Source: an uncultured Formosa sp.
GTDB taxonomy: Bacteria; Bacteroidota; Bacteroidia; Flavobacteriales; Flavobacteriaceae
Direction: 5' to 3'
Assembly (NCBI GenBank): GCA_902516685.1
Contig: CABXZJ010000001.1
Span: forward strand, 60,336-124,335
DNA length: 64,000 nucleotides
In this document: one piece after another, positions 8,988 through 18,239 of the stretch
Layout: the number at the start of each line of letters is the position of its first letter
How positions within the stretch are numbered: the stretch's first letter is position 1
Made by a program: the position numbers and the translations under genes
The notes under the pieces: generated by a model
Databases searched by the model: none
What the model saw: only the letters and a program-made list of their open reading frames with translations
What the model was told of the DNA's origin: nothing

Positions 8988-10202
8988 TTAACACTTCTCA
9001 AGAATATTATCAAGTAATTCAAGAATTATATCACATCCCTTGGACAGCTCTTCCATAGAAATGGTAAGAGGCGGAGTAATACGAATAGCTTTTGGTTCGT
9101 AGAGTAACCAAAATAAGATCAAGCCTTTATTTATTGCTTTTGTTACTACTTCATTAGTTATATCTGAATGTTTAGTCATTGCGCATAGCATCAATCCTTT
9201 GCCTCTAATCTCACTGATTAATCGATGTTTTAATTTAGATCTTATAAAGCTTTCTTTCTCAATTGTATTTTGCATGTATTTTGAACTCGTAATCTCCTTT
9301 ACAGTTGCTAATGCCGATGCGGCAATAACCGGGTGTCCTCCAAAAGTTGTAATATGCCCCAATTTTGGGTTTTGTGATAAAGAATCCATTATCTGACTTG
9401 ATGATGAAAATGCACCAATTGGCATACCCCCTCCCAATCCCTTACCAATTACAATTATATCGGGTATGCAATTGTAATTTTCAAACCCAAAAAATTTTCC
9501 AGTTCTTCCAATCCCAGGCTGTATTTCATCTAAAATTAACAAAGCACCTACTTCGTTGCAGCGTTTTTGAACTTTATTTAAATAATCGTTTTTGGGTTCA
9601 ATAAAGCCCGCTCCTCCTTGTATGGTTTCTAATATTACAGCTGCTGTTTTAATGGTAATTTTTGATAAATCTTTTATAGAATTGAACTTTAAAAAACGAA
9701 TATCTGGAATTAATGGACGAAACGGTTGTTTGCGTTTTTCGTATCCCATAACACTCAAGGCGCCCATGGTATTACCATGGTAGGCTTTATCTGCGGCTAA
9801 TATTTCTGAACGCCCTGTATAGCGCCGTGCTAATTTTAATGCGCCATCAATCGCTTCAGTGCCTGAGTTTGTCAAATAGGTTTTCTCAATGTCCTTAGGA
9901 TAATAATTTGCGAGTAGTTTTGTGAGCTCGAGTGCAGGCGTTTGGATGTACTCTCCATATACCATAACATGCATGTATTTTTCTAATTGTAGATGAATTG
10001 CTTCAATAACTTTAGGATTGCGATGTCCCAAGCTACATGCAGAAATTCCAGCCACAAAATCTAAATAGACTTTATTATTTGTATCATATATATAACAACC
10101 TTCAGCGTGTGAGATTTCCATTGCCAAAGGAAATGGAGTTGTTTGTGCTTGGTATTTTAAAAAGTTCGCTTTATTCAAATTTTTTTTTAATTTTTTTTGC
10201 AC
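8988..10202 (-). CDS. Class III PLP-dependent aminotransferase (acetylornithine-aminotransferase-like)
   Basis: This 404-residue fold-type I enzyme has LDFVAGISACSLGHRNPKV, YLTNSGTEAIDGALKLAR, the cofactor Asp in LILDEIQPGIGRTGKFF, and IVIGKGLGGGMPIGAF with the PLP-Schiff-base Lys. It resembles ArgD and ornithine aminotransferases, but it has no arg neighbours here and the substrate is uncertain. The ATG at 10202 lies 32 bases inside the upstream OstA-like gene. A TTG at 10178 would give an N-terminus starting MNKANFLKYQ, closer to the family, which normally begins a few residues before FLKYQAQT. Either start implies coupling to the upstream gene. Confidence 0.9.
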   Translation of the reverse strand: MQKKLKKNLNKANFLKYQAQTTPFPLAMEISHAEGCYIYDTNNKVYLDFVAGISACSLGHRNPKVIEAIHLQLEKYMHVMVYGEYIQTPALELTKLLANYYPKDIEKTYLTNSGTEAIDGALKLARRYTGRSEILAADKAYHGNTMGALSVMGYEKRKQPFRPLIPDIRFLKFNSIKDLSKITIKTAAVILETIQGGAGFIEPKNDYLNKVQKRCNEVGALLILDEIQPGIGRTGKFFGFENYNCIPDIIVIGKGLGGGMPIGAFSSSSQIMDSLSQNPKLGHITTFGGHPVIAASALATVKEITSSKYMQNTIEKESFIRSKLKHRLISEIRGKGLMLCAMTKHSDITNEVVTKAINKGLILFWLLYEPKAIRITPPLTISMEELSKGCDIILELLDNILEKC

Positions 10203-11934
10203 TATTAAGATTTCTCGGAATTTTTTGGGTGGACTTATTTTTCGATACTTTTTCTTTTTTACTTTTTGAAGGTTTTCTAGAAGCTTTGACCCGATTTTCG
10301 AGGGATTTATCTAAAAAGGCGTCTTGTTGGGGATGGGATTCCAAGCCCTTGATAACAGGTAATACTAATGGGGGGTCTTCTAAAAATAGATCTTTGACGC
10401 TTCTGGGACGTTCCGCCTCGCGCCATATAAAACCTTTGAGAACCCGTTCATTTTCCGGAAACTCATCTTCTGGGTATGTTTTTCCATCAATTTGGTTTAT
10501 TTTTCGTAACTCATCAATTTTATTTTCAGATAACCAAATTCTCATTTTTCCTGATTTTGACTTATCAATTCCCACTAGTTCATTTTCAGCATCTCTCAAG
10601 AAGTAAATACTTTCGACATTTTTAATAACATCAATCGTATAGAGATTATTTTCTTTAAAAAACCCGTTGAGTTTCTTACCGGAAATTTGATTGTAACCAG
10701 CACCGAGACTATCTTTACTAATTACAAATGCATTTTCAAATACCTTAAGGGAATCTAAATTTTCTGTTTTTGAATTTGATATTAAATGAATAGAATCCCC
10801 AGTAATTTGATTCTCGTGATGCCACAAAATTGGATATTTTCTTTTAGAGAATAAATCTTCTGATTTCGTGTCATAAAAATTGATAAGCTGTGTTAATCCA
10901 GTTTTTTGATTCATGTGAATGGAGTCTGCTTTCCCACTCAAATCTGATTTATACATTTTTGCATTGTAGAAAGCCCGTACAATACGTTGATCTGGGGGGC
11001 CAGTGATCATTAGTGTGTCGCTATGAATAAAAATAGAATCGTTCTCTTGCTTAGTGATTGCCATCGCTCTTTTGGTAATAAAGACTGAATCTTTGGCTCT
11101 GAATACCTCGGCATAATGACCTTTAATAGTGCTGTTATTTAGCGTATCAGTTAGTGTGATATTGTTGGACGCTGAGGCGAATTTTTGATTCCGATCAAAG
11201 TACAAACTGTCACCAGTGATGGTCCGTTCATCATAATCTATTTTAGATTTTTTTACAAAATATCCAGTATCGTTATTAGTGTTATAAAAACCCCTTTCGC
11301 AATAGATAATACTTGTATCACTAGTTATTGTTGTAGGGCCATATAAAAAAGCTAAACCAGAAACTGTATAAAAATCAAGGCGATCACTTTCTATATCATA
11401 TTCTGGATTCACTAGCTTTACATTATTTGTAAACAGATATTTTTTAGAATCCATATAATAGTGTCCTATGGTACTGGTAATGGTTCCTGAAATGTCTCTC
11501 ACCAACTTCCCTTTTTGATTGTAAAAGGCTTGTTGCTTTATGCGGTCAAAGTACAGTATGTCTGTGTATAATTTTGAAGTTGGATCAATTAAAACAACAT
11601 CTCCACTAGCATACGCCAATTGGGTCTTGCCGCTGTACTCTATATATTTAGATGTCATGTCTAAACTATCTCCTTGTTTAACTCTAACGTTCCCAAAGGC
11701 TTCAATAAAATCTTGTTTCCCATAGTAGATGGCTTTATTACACCATATTTCGATGCCTTTATGTTTAATGTGAACCTGATTTGAGTTATCACGTGTAAGA
11801 ATCGTTGCATCTGGTTTTGATGGTTCAAAGCTCATGAACGGTGCGTATTCAATCTCAATTTGTTGACGTTCTTGTGCATATAATACTAATGGCACTAAAA
11901 AAAGAATTATTGATTTTAAACAAGTGAAACGCAC
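10171..11934 (-). CDS. OstA-like LPS-transport family protein
   Basis: This exported protein (587 residues from the chosen start) contains repeated beta-strand OstA/LptA-like motifs. Examples are CNKAIYYGKQDFIEAFGNV, SGKTQLAYASGDVVLID, YLFTNNVKLVN and TITGDSLYFDRNQKFASAS. The OstA fold forms the periplasmic bridge carrying lipopolysaccharide to the outer membrane, so a role in LPS transport is likely by family. I chose a GTG at 11934, which gives a compact signal peptide (RFTCLKSIILFLVPLVLYAQ after the initiator). An ATG at 11976 would place 14 extra polar residues before the signal and lie upstream of a TATTTTTG element. The Lys-rich C-terminus runs into the aminotransferase start. Confidence 0.86.
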   Translation of the reverse strand: MRFTCLKSIILFLVPLVLYAQERQQIEIEYAPFMSFEPSKPDATILTRDNSNQVHIKHKGIEIWCNKAIYYGKQDFIEAFGNVRVKQGDSLDMTSKYIEYSGKTQLAYASGDVVLIDPTSKLYTDILYFDRIKQQAFYNQKGKLVRDISGTITSTIGHYYMDSKKYLFTNNVKLVNPEYDIESDRLDFYTVSGLAFLYGPTTITSDTSIIYCERGFYNTNNDTGYFVKKSKIDYDERTITGDSLYFDRNQKFASASNNITLTDTLNNSTIKGHYAEVFRAKDSVFITKRAMAITKQENDSIFIHSDTLMITGPPDQRIVRAFYNAKMYKSDLSGKADSIHMNQKTGLTQLINFYDTKSEDLFSKRKYPILWHHENQITGDSIHLISNSKTENLDSLKVFENAFVISKDSLGAGYNQISGKKLNGFFKENNLYTIDVIKNVESIYFLRDAENELVGIDKSKSGKMRIWLSENKIDELRKINQIDGKTYPEDEFPENERVLKGFIWREAERPRSVKDLFLEDPPLVLPVIKGLESHPQQDAFLDKSLENRVKASRKPSKSKKEKVSKNKSTQKIPRNLNSAKKIKKKFE

Positions 11935-11956
11935 AAAAATTATATTTGAATTGTCA

Positions 11957-11964
11957 CAAAAATA
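11957..11964 (-). promoter_or_regulatory. Candidate -7 element TATTTTTG
   Basis: On the minus strand this is a full match to TAnnTTTG, lying 22 bases upstream of the GTG at 11934. It would fall inside the coding region if the upstream ATG at 11976 were used, so it supports the GTG start of the OstA-like gene. No clear -33 TTG is visible. Confidence 0.5.
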
Positions 11965-11999
11965 GGCAATATTCAAGCTTAATATGGAATGCTTTCCAT

Positions 12000-13271
12000 T
12001 TATCTGAAAATTGTTTGTTTTCGATCTGGCCCAACAGAAACAATTTTAATTGGAATTTTAAGCTCATTTTCCAAAAACTCAATGTAATTTATGAGATTGA
12101 CAGGTAGGCTTGAATACTTTTCCATTGCGGTTAAGTCTTCCGACCATCCTTTAAATTCTGTATAAATGGGTTTAACATTTTCGGACTCAATATTAAAAGG
12201 GAGATGTTTTATTTCTTTTCCTTTGTAATTGTATGAGGTACAAATCTTCAATGTTTTAAATCCGGAGAGAACGTCTGCTTTCATCATCATAAGCTGCGTC
12301 ACCCCATTTACTTGACAGGCGTAGAGTAAGGCGACTAAATCCAACCAACCACAACGTCTCGGTCTTCCAGTTGTAGCTCCAAATTCACACCCAACCTTTG
12401 CCATTGTTTCTCCATTTTCGTCGAAGAGTTCAGTAGGGAATGGTCCAGACCCAACTCGTGTGGTGTAAGCCTTAAAAATACCAAACACTTCTTTAACTGA
12501 CCCAGGTGATATTCCCAATCCTGTACATGCACCAGCTGCTGTAGTATTGCTGGATGTCACAAATGGGTAGGTACCAAAATCAATATCCAATAAAGAACCT
12601 TGTGCGCCTTCTGCAAGAACACTTTTATTAGCTTTTTCTGCTTGGTGTAAATATTCTTCTGAATCAATAAACTCCAATGATTTTAATATTTTCACAGCCT
12701 CAAAAAATTCAGATTCAAGTTCTTCTAGGTCGTATTGTAGGTCGACATCGTAGAAGCTTATCATCAATTGATGCTTATTGGCAAGATTGCGGTATTTTGT
12801 CTTCCAATTTTCCATTTCTAAATCGCCAACACGAATACCGTTACGCCCTGTTTTATCCATGTATGTAGGTCCAATTCCTTTGAGTGTAGAACCTATTTTA
12901 GCTTTACCTTTAGAAGCTTCAGATGCAGCGTCTAACAAACGGTGAGTTGGAAGAATCAAGTGTGCTTTTCTGGAAATGATTAAGGATTTCTTGAAGTCAA
13001 CTCCTTGGCTATTTAATTTGTCTAATTCTCTTTTAAAAATAACGGGGTCAATAACAACGCCATTTCCAACAAGGTTTCTAGCATCTTCATGAAAAATTCC
13101 AGATGGAATGGTGTGCAATACATGCTTCGTACCATTAAAAACAAGGGTGTGACCCGCATTAGGGCCACCTTGAAAACGTGCTATGATATCGTAGTTTGAA
13201 GTCAGTACATCAACAATTTTACCTTTTCCCTCATCGCCCCATTGGAGGCCCAGTAGTAAATCTACAGCCAT
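12000..13271 (-). CDS. purA: Adenylosuccinate synthetase PurA
   Basis: PurA joins IMP and aspartate using GTP in the first committed step of AMP synthesis. The 423 residues contain all family landmarks: the N-terminal GLQWGDEGKGKIVD with catalytic Asp and Lys, GGPNAGHTL with catalytic His, GNGVVIDP, IGSTLKGIGPTYMDKTGR, EGAQGSLLDIDFGTYP, TTGRPRRCGWLDL, and the C-terminal VGPDRKQTI. Length and motif order are normal. It lies between the fur-family gene (11 bases upstream) and the OstA-like gene, all on the minus strand. This gene order is common in flavobacteria. Confidence 0.98.
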   Translation of the reverse strand: MAVDLLLGLQWGDEGKGKIVDVLTSNYDIIARFQGGPNAGHTLVFNGTKHVLHTIPSGIFHEDARNLVGNGVVIDPVIFKRELDKLNSQGVDFKKSLIISRKAHLILPTHRLLDAASEASKGKAKIGSTLKGIGPTYMDKTGRNGIRVGDLEMENWKTKYRNLANKHQLMISFYDVDLQYDLEELESEFFEAVKILKSLEFIDSEEYLHQAEKANKSVLAEGAQGSLLDIDFGTYPFVTSSNTTAAGACTGLGISPGSVKEVFGIFKAYTTRVGSGPFPTELFDENGETMAKVGCEFGATTGRPRRCGWLDLVALLYACQVNGVTQLMMMKADVLSGFKTLKICTSYNYKGKEIKHLPFNIESENVKPIYTEFKGWSEDLTAMEKYSSLPVNLINYIEFLENELKIPIKIVSVGPDRKQTIFR

Positions 13272-13282
13272 TCTAGTATTGG

Positions 13283-13738
13283 TTAATTTTCATTATTTTT
13301 TTTTGTCCCATAAAAGTAAAGTGAATGGTTTTCAATGTTGATATCAAAAATTTCTTCGATATTTTTCTTAATATTTTGTATTCTCGGATCACAAAACTCA
13401 ATTACTTCCCCAGTATCTGTCAAGATAACATGATCATGTTGTCTATCAAAGTATGATTTTTCATATTGTGCTTGGTTGAGTCCAAATTGATGTTTTCTTG
13501 CTAAACCACAGTCTAATAACAACTCAATTGTATTATATAAAGTTGCTCTAGAAACTCTATATTTTTTATTTTTCATTTTGATGTACAATGATTCTATATC
13601 AAAATGATCATCACTCTGGTAAATTTCATTTAAAATAGCAAAGCGTTCAGGAGTTTTACGCTGGTTGTTTTTTTCAAGGTATTTCGTAAAAACTTTTTTT
13701 ACAATTTCTTGGTCAGTATTTGTAGTATTTGATTTCAT
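13283..13738 (-). CDS. Fur-family metal-dependent transcriptional repressor
   Basis: This 151-residue protein has the winged-helix domain ([20 protein letters not shown], then [20 protein letters not shown]) and the Fur dimerisation half ([19 protein letters not shown]). The HDH metal-site motif is present. The CxxC pair that binds structural zinc in enterobacterial Fur is replaced by LTDT, as seen in Bacteroidota Fur proteins. The metal (iron, zinc or a peroxide-sensing role) cannot be decided from sequence. It sits between the RelA/SpoT gene and purA with short spacers. A TAAATTTG element lies just upstream. Confidence 0.9.
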   Translation of the reverse strand: MKSNTTNTDQEIVKKVFTKYLEKNNQRKTPERFAILNEIYQSDDHFDIESLYIKMKNKKYRVSRATLYNTIELLLDCGLARKHQFGLNQAQYEKSYFDRQHDHVILTDTGEVIEFCDPRIQNIKKNIEEIFDINIENHSLYFYGTKKNNEN

Positions 13739-13751
13739 AATTTGTATAATT

Positions 13752-13759
13752 CAAATTTA
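13752..13759 (-). promoter_or_regulatory. Candidate -7 element TAAATTTG
   Basis: On the minus strand this matches TAnnTTTG, 13 bases before the fur-family ATG, in the gap after the RelA/SpoT stop. The short spacing would leave a leader of only a few bases. No -33 TTG is seen, so it may be a weak or chance match. Confidence 0.3.
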
Positions 13760-13767
13760 ATTATTTT

Positions 13768-15984
13768 TTAAACTCTAGACACTTTTTCTATTCCATTTAT
13801 TTTTTTTATTCGGTTCATCAATTTTGTAACAAAATTATTATTGTTAACTTCAATTGCTATTTCCCCATTAAAGGTACCACTATCAGTATCAAATTTTATA
13901 CTTCTTATATTGATATTCATATTTCCTGAGATTAGTTTTGTGATATCGCTAACCATTCCTTTTTGATCAATTCCAGTAAGTTTAATTACCGCTCTAAATA
14001 CTTGTTGAGAGGAATCAATCCATTTTGCATCAATTATTCTGTAAGCATAATTAGATTGTAAACTCAAAGCATTTGTGCATGTTTTTTTGTGAACTTTTAT
14101 ACCATCTTTTATATTTAGAAAACCGAAAACTTTATCACCTGGAATGGGATTACAGCAAATAGATAACTTATAGCTAAGTTTTTCTTGTTCTTTTCCGAAA
14201 ACAAGCATGTCATATTTTGAAGTAATTTCGTCATTATTTATAGTTTCAGGATCTACATTTTTTTTGCGAGTGATTTTATTTTTAAAAAAGCTTACTAAGA
14301 CATTACTTCTTGAAGCTGCATATTTTTTTAGCATTCCATTATCAATACTTCCTATCCCAATCCTGTAAAATAAATCAAGACTAGTTTGAAGATTAAAGTA
14401 GCTTACAAGTTCATTAATGGAACGTTCATCTAAATTAATTTTTATTTGTTTAAGTTTACGCCTAAGAATTTCTTTACCATCTGCAGCAATTAATTTCTTG
14501 TCATCTCTCAAAGAGGATTTTATTTTACTTCTTGCTCTACCAGTAGTTGCATAATCTAGCCAGTTTGCGGTAGGTTTTGCATTTTCTGAAGTAATTATAC
14601 TTACTTGGTCACCACTATGTAATTTATGATTCAGAGGGACTAATTTTCCGTTTACTTTAGCCCCTCTAGTTTTTAATCCTATTTCTGTGTGGATACTAAA
14701 TGCGAAATCTAATGGAGTTGCTTGTTTTGGTAAAGATTTTAAATCACCATTTGGTGTGAAAACAAAAATCTCTTTTGCATATAAATTAAGTTTAAATTCT
14801 TCAACAAAATCAATAGCACTTCCTGCAGGATTATCCATAATCTCTTGTAATTTGCTAATCCAACTATCTAAACTCTCATCGTTATTACTGTCACCTTCTT
14901 TATACTTGTAGTGTGCCGCATATCCTTTTTCAGCAATTTCATTCATTCTTTCGCTCCTAATTTGGACTTCAACCCATCTCCCTTGAGGACCCATTACAGT
15001 AATATGTAAAGCTTCATATCCAGTAGATTTAGGAGCAGAAATCCAATCTCTCAATCGAGTAGGGTTGGGTCTAAAAAAATCGGTAACAATTGAATAGATT
15101 TTCCAAGCAATAAATTTTTCATTTCTTAAACTAGACTTATATATAATTCTTACTGCAAATTTATCATAAACTTCATCAAAAGACACTCCCTGGCGTTGCA
15201 TCTTTCTCCTTATAGAGAAAATTGACTTTGGACGTCCCTTAATATCATATTTTATTTTTTCCTTTTTAAGGACTTCTTCCAAAATACCACTAATTTTTTT
15301 TATGTATTTGGCCTGCTCATCACTACTTTCTTTCATCTTTAATAATATCGAATTATAAATATCAGGCTCAGTATATTTCAGAGCTAAATCTTCCAATTCA
15401 GATTTAATGTTATATAATCCAATTTTGTGAGCTAAAGGTGCATATATATACAATGTTTCAGAAGCTATTTTTAATTGCTTATCTTCTCTAAGAGAGTATA
15501 TTGTTTGCATATTATGAAGTCTATCAGCAATTTTTATAATTATTACTCTAACATCATCATTTAGCGTCAATAACATTTTTCTAAAATTCTCAGCTTGAAG
15601 AGAAATATCTTTGTCTTTTTTTAAGCTTGATATTTTGGTAAGACCATTTACAATACGAGCCACTGTTTTTCCAAAAAGTTTTTCAATATCTTTAATATCA
15701 TAGTCAGGAGAATCCTCAACAACATCGTGAAGTAAAGCGGATGCAATTGACGTAGCATCTAATCCAATTTTTGATGCTACAATTTTAGCAACCGATATGG
15801 GATGGAAAACATATGCTTCGCCGGATTTTCTTCGTTGATTTTTGTGCCCATCAACAGCAATATCAAATGCTTTACGAATTAATTTTTTATCGCTAGCAGT
15901 AAGGCGTCTGTAGCTGATGCTAAGTAGTTCTTTGTATTCCTTAGCGATCGCAGCATTTTCCTTTTTGATATCAATAGCCGTCAT
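13768..15984 (-). CDS. Bifunctional (p)ppGpp synthetase/hydrolase (RelA/SpoT)
   Basis: This 738-residue long RSH enzyme makes and degrades the stringent-response alarmone. The N-terminal HD hydrolase domain shows YVFHPISVAKIVA, LLHDVVEDS and ADRLHNMQT, so the hydrolase metal ligands are present. The synthetase domain has RPKSIFSIRRKMQ, GYEALHITVMGPQG and VEVQIRSERMNEIAEKGYAAH. A TGS domain (VFTPNGDLKSLPKQATPLDF) and a C-terminal ACT domain (IDQKGMVSDITKLIS) follow. With both active sites apparently intact it is likely bifunctional. It lies upstream of the fur-family gene. Confidence 0.96.
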   Translation of the reverse strand: MTAIDIKKENAAIAKEYKELLSISYRRLTASDKKLIRKAFDIAVDGHKNQRRKSGEAYVFHPISVAKIVASKIGLDATSIASALLHDVVEDSPDYDIKDIEKLFGKTVARIVNGLTKISSLKKDKDISLQAENFRKMLLTLNDDVRVIIIKIADRLHNMQTIYSLREDKQLKIASETLYIYAPLAHKIGLYNIKSELEDLALKYTEPDIYNSILLKMKESSDEQAKYIKKISGILEEVLKKEKIKYDIKGRPKSIFSIRRKMQRQGVSFDEVYDKFAVRIIYKSSLRNEKFIAWKIYSIVTDFFRPNPTRLRDWISAPKSTGYEALHITVMGPQGRWVEVQIRSERMNEIAEKGYAAHYKYKEGDSNNDESLDSWISKLQEIMDNPAGSAIDFVEEFKLNLYAKEIFVFTPNGDLKSLPKQATPLDFAFSIHTEIGLKTRGAKVNGKLVPLNHKLHSGDQVSIITSENAKPTANWLDYATTGRARSKIKSSLRDDKKLIAADGKEILRRKLKQIKINLDERSINELVSYFNLQTSLDLFYRIGIGSIDNGMLKKYAASRSNVLVSFFKNKITRKKNVDPETINNDEITSKYDMLVFGKEQEKLSYKLSICCNPIPGDKVFGFLNIKDGIKVHKKTCTNALSLQSNYAYRIIDAKWIDSSQQVFRAVIKLTGIDQKGMVSDITKLISGNMNINIRSIKFDTDSGTFNGEIAIEVNNNNFVTKLMNRIKKINGIEKVSRV

Positions 15985-16061
15985 ACCCTAAAACTAAAAC
16001 AAACATTTGGAACAGGCAACCATGCTATAGACTTTTTACAAAATTGTTTTAAAGCTTGCTA

Positions 16062-16862
16062 CTAACGCATAAACTTACGCTGCCGTTTGGCCTCGAAAAG
16101 CAAAATTCCGGCTGCAACAGAAACATTCATTGAGTCTAAATCTCCTAACATAGGAATTTTAATTGTTTGTGTTGCTGAATTCAGCCAGATTTCTGACAAT
16201 CCAGTGTTTTCTGACCCAACCACTAGGGCAGAGGCACTTCTAAAGTCAATGTCAATATACGCTACGGATTCCTGTGTTACCGCGCTGTAAATTGGAATAC
16301 TTTTTTCGTTTAAAAAATTAATAACCTCTTTCGATGAAGCCAAGGCTACTTGAACTGTGAACAGTCCGCCAACGCTGGAGCGAATCACATTTGAATTGTA
16401 GAGATCTGTTCTTGGATTGGCAATAATTACCGCATTTACATTTGCAGCATCAGCTGTTCTTAATAATGCACCAATATTTCCTGGTTTTTCAGGGGCTTCA
16501 GCAACTAAAATTAATGGATTTTTCGACCCTAATTTCAAATCTTCAAGTTTGTGTGATTTGTTTTCAGCGATACCAACAACTCCTTCAGTGCTCCCACGGT
16601 AGGCTATTTTGTTATAAACCTTGGAGGTTATTTGAATGATCTCAGTTCGATTCATAGTGCAAGCATCGATTTGACTTTCATTAAATAAATTAGGTTCAAA
16701 AAACAGTGATTTAATAACATATCCCCCTTTGATTGCCAAACCCAACTCCCGCTGACCTTCAATGATAAAAACCCCTTCAATATTACGCTGTTTAGCTTTG
16801 TCCTTTAACAGCAAAATACGTTTAATAATAGGGTTTTGTAAGCTGGTTATTTCCTTAAACAT
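16062..16862 (-). CDS. TrmH/SpoU-family RNA 2'-O-methyltransferase
   Basis: This 266-residue SPOUT methyltransferase has an N-terminal L30e-like substrate-binding domain (TSLQNPIIKRILLLKDKAKQ) and the three SpoU knot motifs. These are PGNIGALLRTADAANV, LVVGSENTGLSEIW and IPMLGDLDSMNVSVAAGILL. It transfers a methyl group from SAM to a ribose 2'-OH in rRNA or tRNA; the target nucleotide cannot be assigned. The upstream neighbour is an amidohydrolase gene on the same strand. A TACTTTTG element sits only 4 bases before the ATG, so this gene may be made from a nearly leaderless transcript. Confidence 0.92.
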   Translation of the reverse strand: MFKEITSLQNPIIKRILLLKDKAKQRNIEGVFIIEGQRELGLAIKGGYVIKSLFFEPNLFNESQIDACTMNRTEIIQITSKVYNKIAYRGSTEGVVGIAENKSHKLEDLKLGSKNPLILVAEAPEKPGNIGALLRTADAANVNAVIIANPRTDLYNSNVIRSSVGGLFTVQVALASSKEVINFLNEKSIPIYSAVTQESVAYIDIDFRSASALVVGSENTGLSEIWLNSATQTIKIPMLGDLDSMNVSVAAGILLFEAKRQRKFMR

Positions 16863-16866
16863 AAAT

Positions 16867-16874
16867 CAAAAGTA
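16867..16874 (-). promoter_or_regulatory. Candidate -7 element TACTTTTG close to start codon
   Basis: On the minus strand this is a full TAnnTTTG match ending 4 bases before the ATG of the RNA methyltransferase gene. If it is used, transcription would start at or within a base or two of the ATG. There is no visible -33 TTG. The spacing is unlike the 18-27 bases seen at most other candidates here. Confidence 0.3.
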
Positions 16875-16931
16875 AGTTTATTTTGCGCCAGAAAAACAGA
16901 ATTCTTTTTAAATCTTGTAAATGTCTTGCTT

Positions 16932-18230
16932 TTAAGGGGTTTTATATTTTTCCGAATACCGTTTCCAAAGTTTAGTTTGATGGCTTTCCAAGCTGATATT
17001 CCGACCGTCTATGAAGGCTCTTGTTAAATTATTGCTGCGCATGTCTAAAGCGTCACCCGTACTGATAAACAGGGTTGCGCTTTTACCAACTTCTAGGCTG
17101 CCATACTGCTTATCTATTCCTAAAATTTTAGCGGTATTCAATGTTATCAATTTTAAGGCTTGTGCTTTGCTCAAACCATAAGCAACGGTTGTACCAGCAT
17201 AAAAGGGGAGGTTTCTAGAGTTCATACGCTCCATATCTCCACTAGCCTCAAGTGCCACAGTTATTCCAGCTTCAATCAATAATTTTGCTAGTTTGTAGGG
17301 CAAATCATAGTCTTCATCGGATTTGTTGGGACGTAAATGTACGCGCTGCAAAAGCACAGAAATTTTATTTTCATTTAAAAATTCTGTTACTTTAAAGGCT
17401 TCGTAGGCCCCAACGATTGTGATGGCTTTCACCCCTTGTGCTTTTGCAAAACTAACTGCATCAACAATGCCTTTTTCATCGTTCACATGAATAAATAATT
17501 TGGTCGTTCCTGAAAACAATCCAATGAGTGCTTCATAAGGCAAATGCATCCCTGCTTCCCCCAATGTATTATGTGCTTTTGCATTTTTAAAATATGTCTC
17601 AATTTCTGCAACTTCCTTGTTGTAATCTTCATTAATTTTTAAACCTGGATTTTCGCCTCCGTGTTGATGTCCATAAGCGAATATTTCAGGCCAATTCATA
17701 TGCATACCACCATCGGTTTTGATTACGGCGTCTTCCCAATTCCATGCATCAAATTGAACCACCGAGGATTTTCCTGACAAAACACCTCCTCTAGGAGTAA
17801 TTTGACCAATTAAAACCCCATTAGGACGCATGCTTTCTACCACTCTTGATTCTGTATTGTAGGCTATTAAACTCCTAATGTGTGGATTCCACATGCCAAT
17901 TTCTGAAACATCATCGGAGGCTCTAACGGCATCAATTTCAACCAAACCTAAGGTAGAATTTGGAATGATAAAACCAGGGTATACGTTTTGACCTTTCGCA
18001 TCAATTATTTCCAATCCAGAGCGGTCTAAGGAGGCGTTAGTGGCGCCTACATATTCAATAATTCCATTTTCGAAAATAATCAAACTATTTTCAATTACTT
18101 TACCGTTACCAAGGTGTGCTTTGGCACCATTAATAGCGATTCGGCCTTGTTGTGTTGGTGCAGGGGTTTGTTGTGCATACAGCATGCAAACACTTAAAAG
18201 TATTGTTATATTTATTGCTAATTTTTTCAT
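16932..18230 (-). CDS. Exported amidohydrolase-family protein (degenerate metal site)
   Basis: This 432-residue protein has a signal peptide (KKLAINITILLSVCMLYAQ) and the composite beta-barrel/TIM layout of the amidohydrolase superfamily. The N-terminal strand ends in NVYPGFIIPNSTLGL, where active members have an HxH metal motif, so that motif is missing. The C-terminal end has ALKLITLNTAKILGIDKQYG and SLEVGKSATLFIS, typical of imidazolonepropionase-like members. It lies 9 bases after a larger amidohydrolase gene with the same layout, so the two are probably co-expressed and act in the periplasm. The substrate is unknown, and catalytic competence is doubtful from the missing HxH. Confidence 0.85.
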   Translation of the reverse strand: MKKLAINITILLSVCMLYAQQTPAPTQQGRIAINGAKAHLGNGKVIENSLIIFENGIIEYVGATNASLDRSGLEIIDAKGQNVYPGFIIPNSTLGLVEIDAVRASDDVSEIGMWNPHIRSLIAYNTESRVVESMRPNGVLIGQITPRGGVLSGKSSVVQFDAWNWEDAVIKTDGGMHMNWPEIFAYGHQHGGENPGLKINEDYNKEVAEIETYFKNAKAHNTLGEAGMHLPYEALIGLFSGTTKLFIHVNDEKGIVDAVSFAKAQGVKAITIVGAYEAFKVTEFLNENKISVLLQRVHLRPNKSDEDYDLPYKLAKLLIEAGITVALEASGDMERMNSRNLPFYAGTTVAYGLSKAQALKLITLNTAKILGIDKQYGSLEVGKSATLFISTGDALDMRSNNLTRAFIDGRNISLESHQTKLWKRYSEKYKTP

Positions 18231-18239
18231 GACTTAGTA

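Noticed and set aside
10037..10606. Open frame of 189 codons on the plus strand
   Set aside because: It lies opposite the aminotransferase and OstA-like genes, which have clear family motifs; its translation is Phe/Leu/Ser-rich with no recognisable domain, as expected for an antisense shadow.
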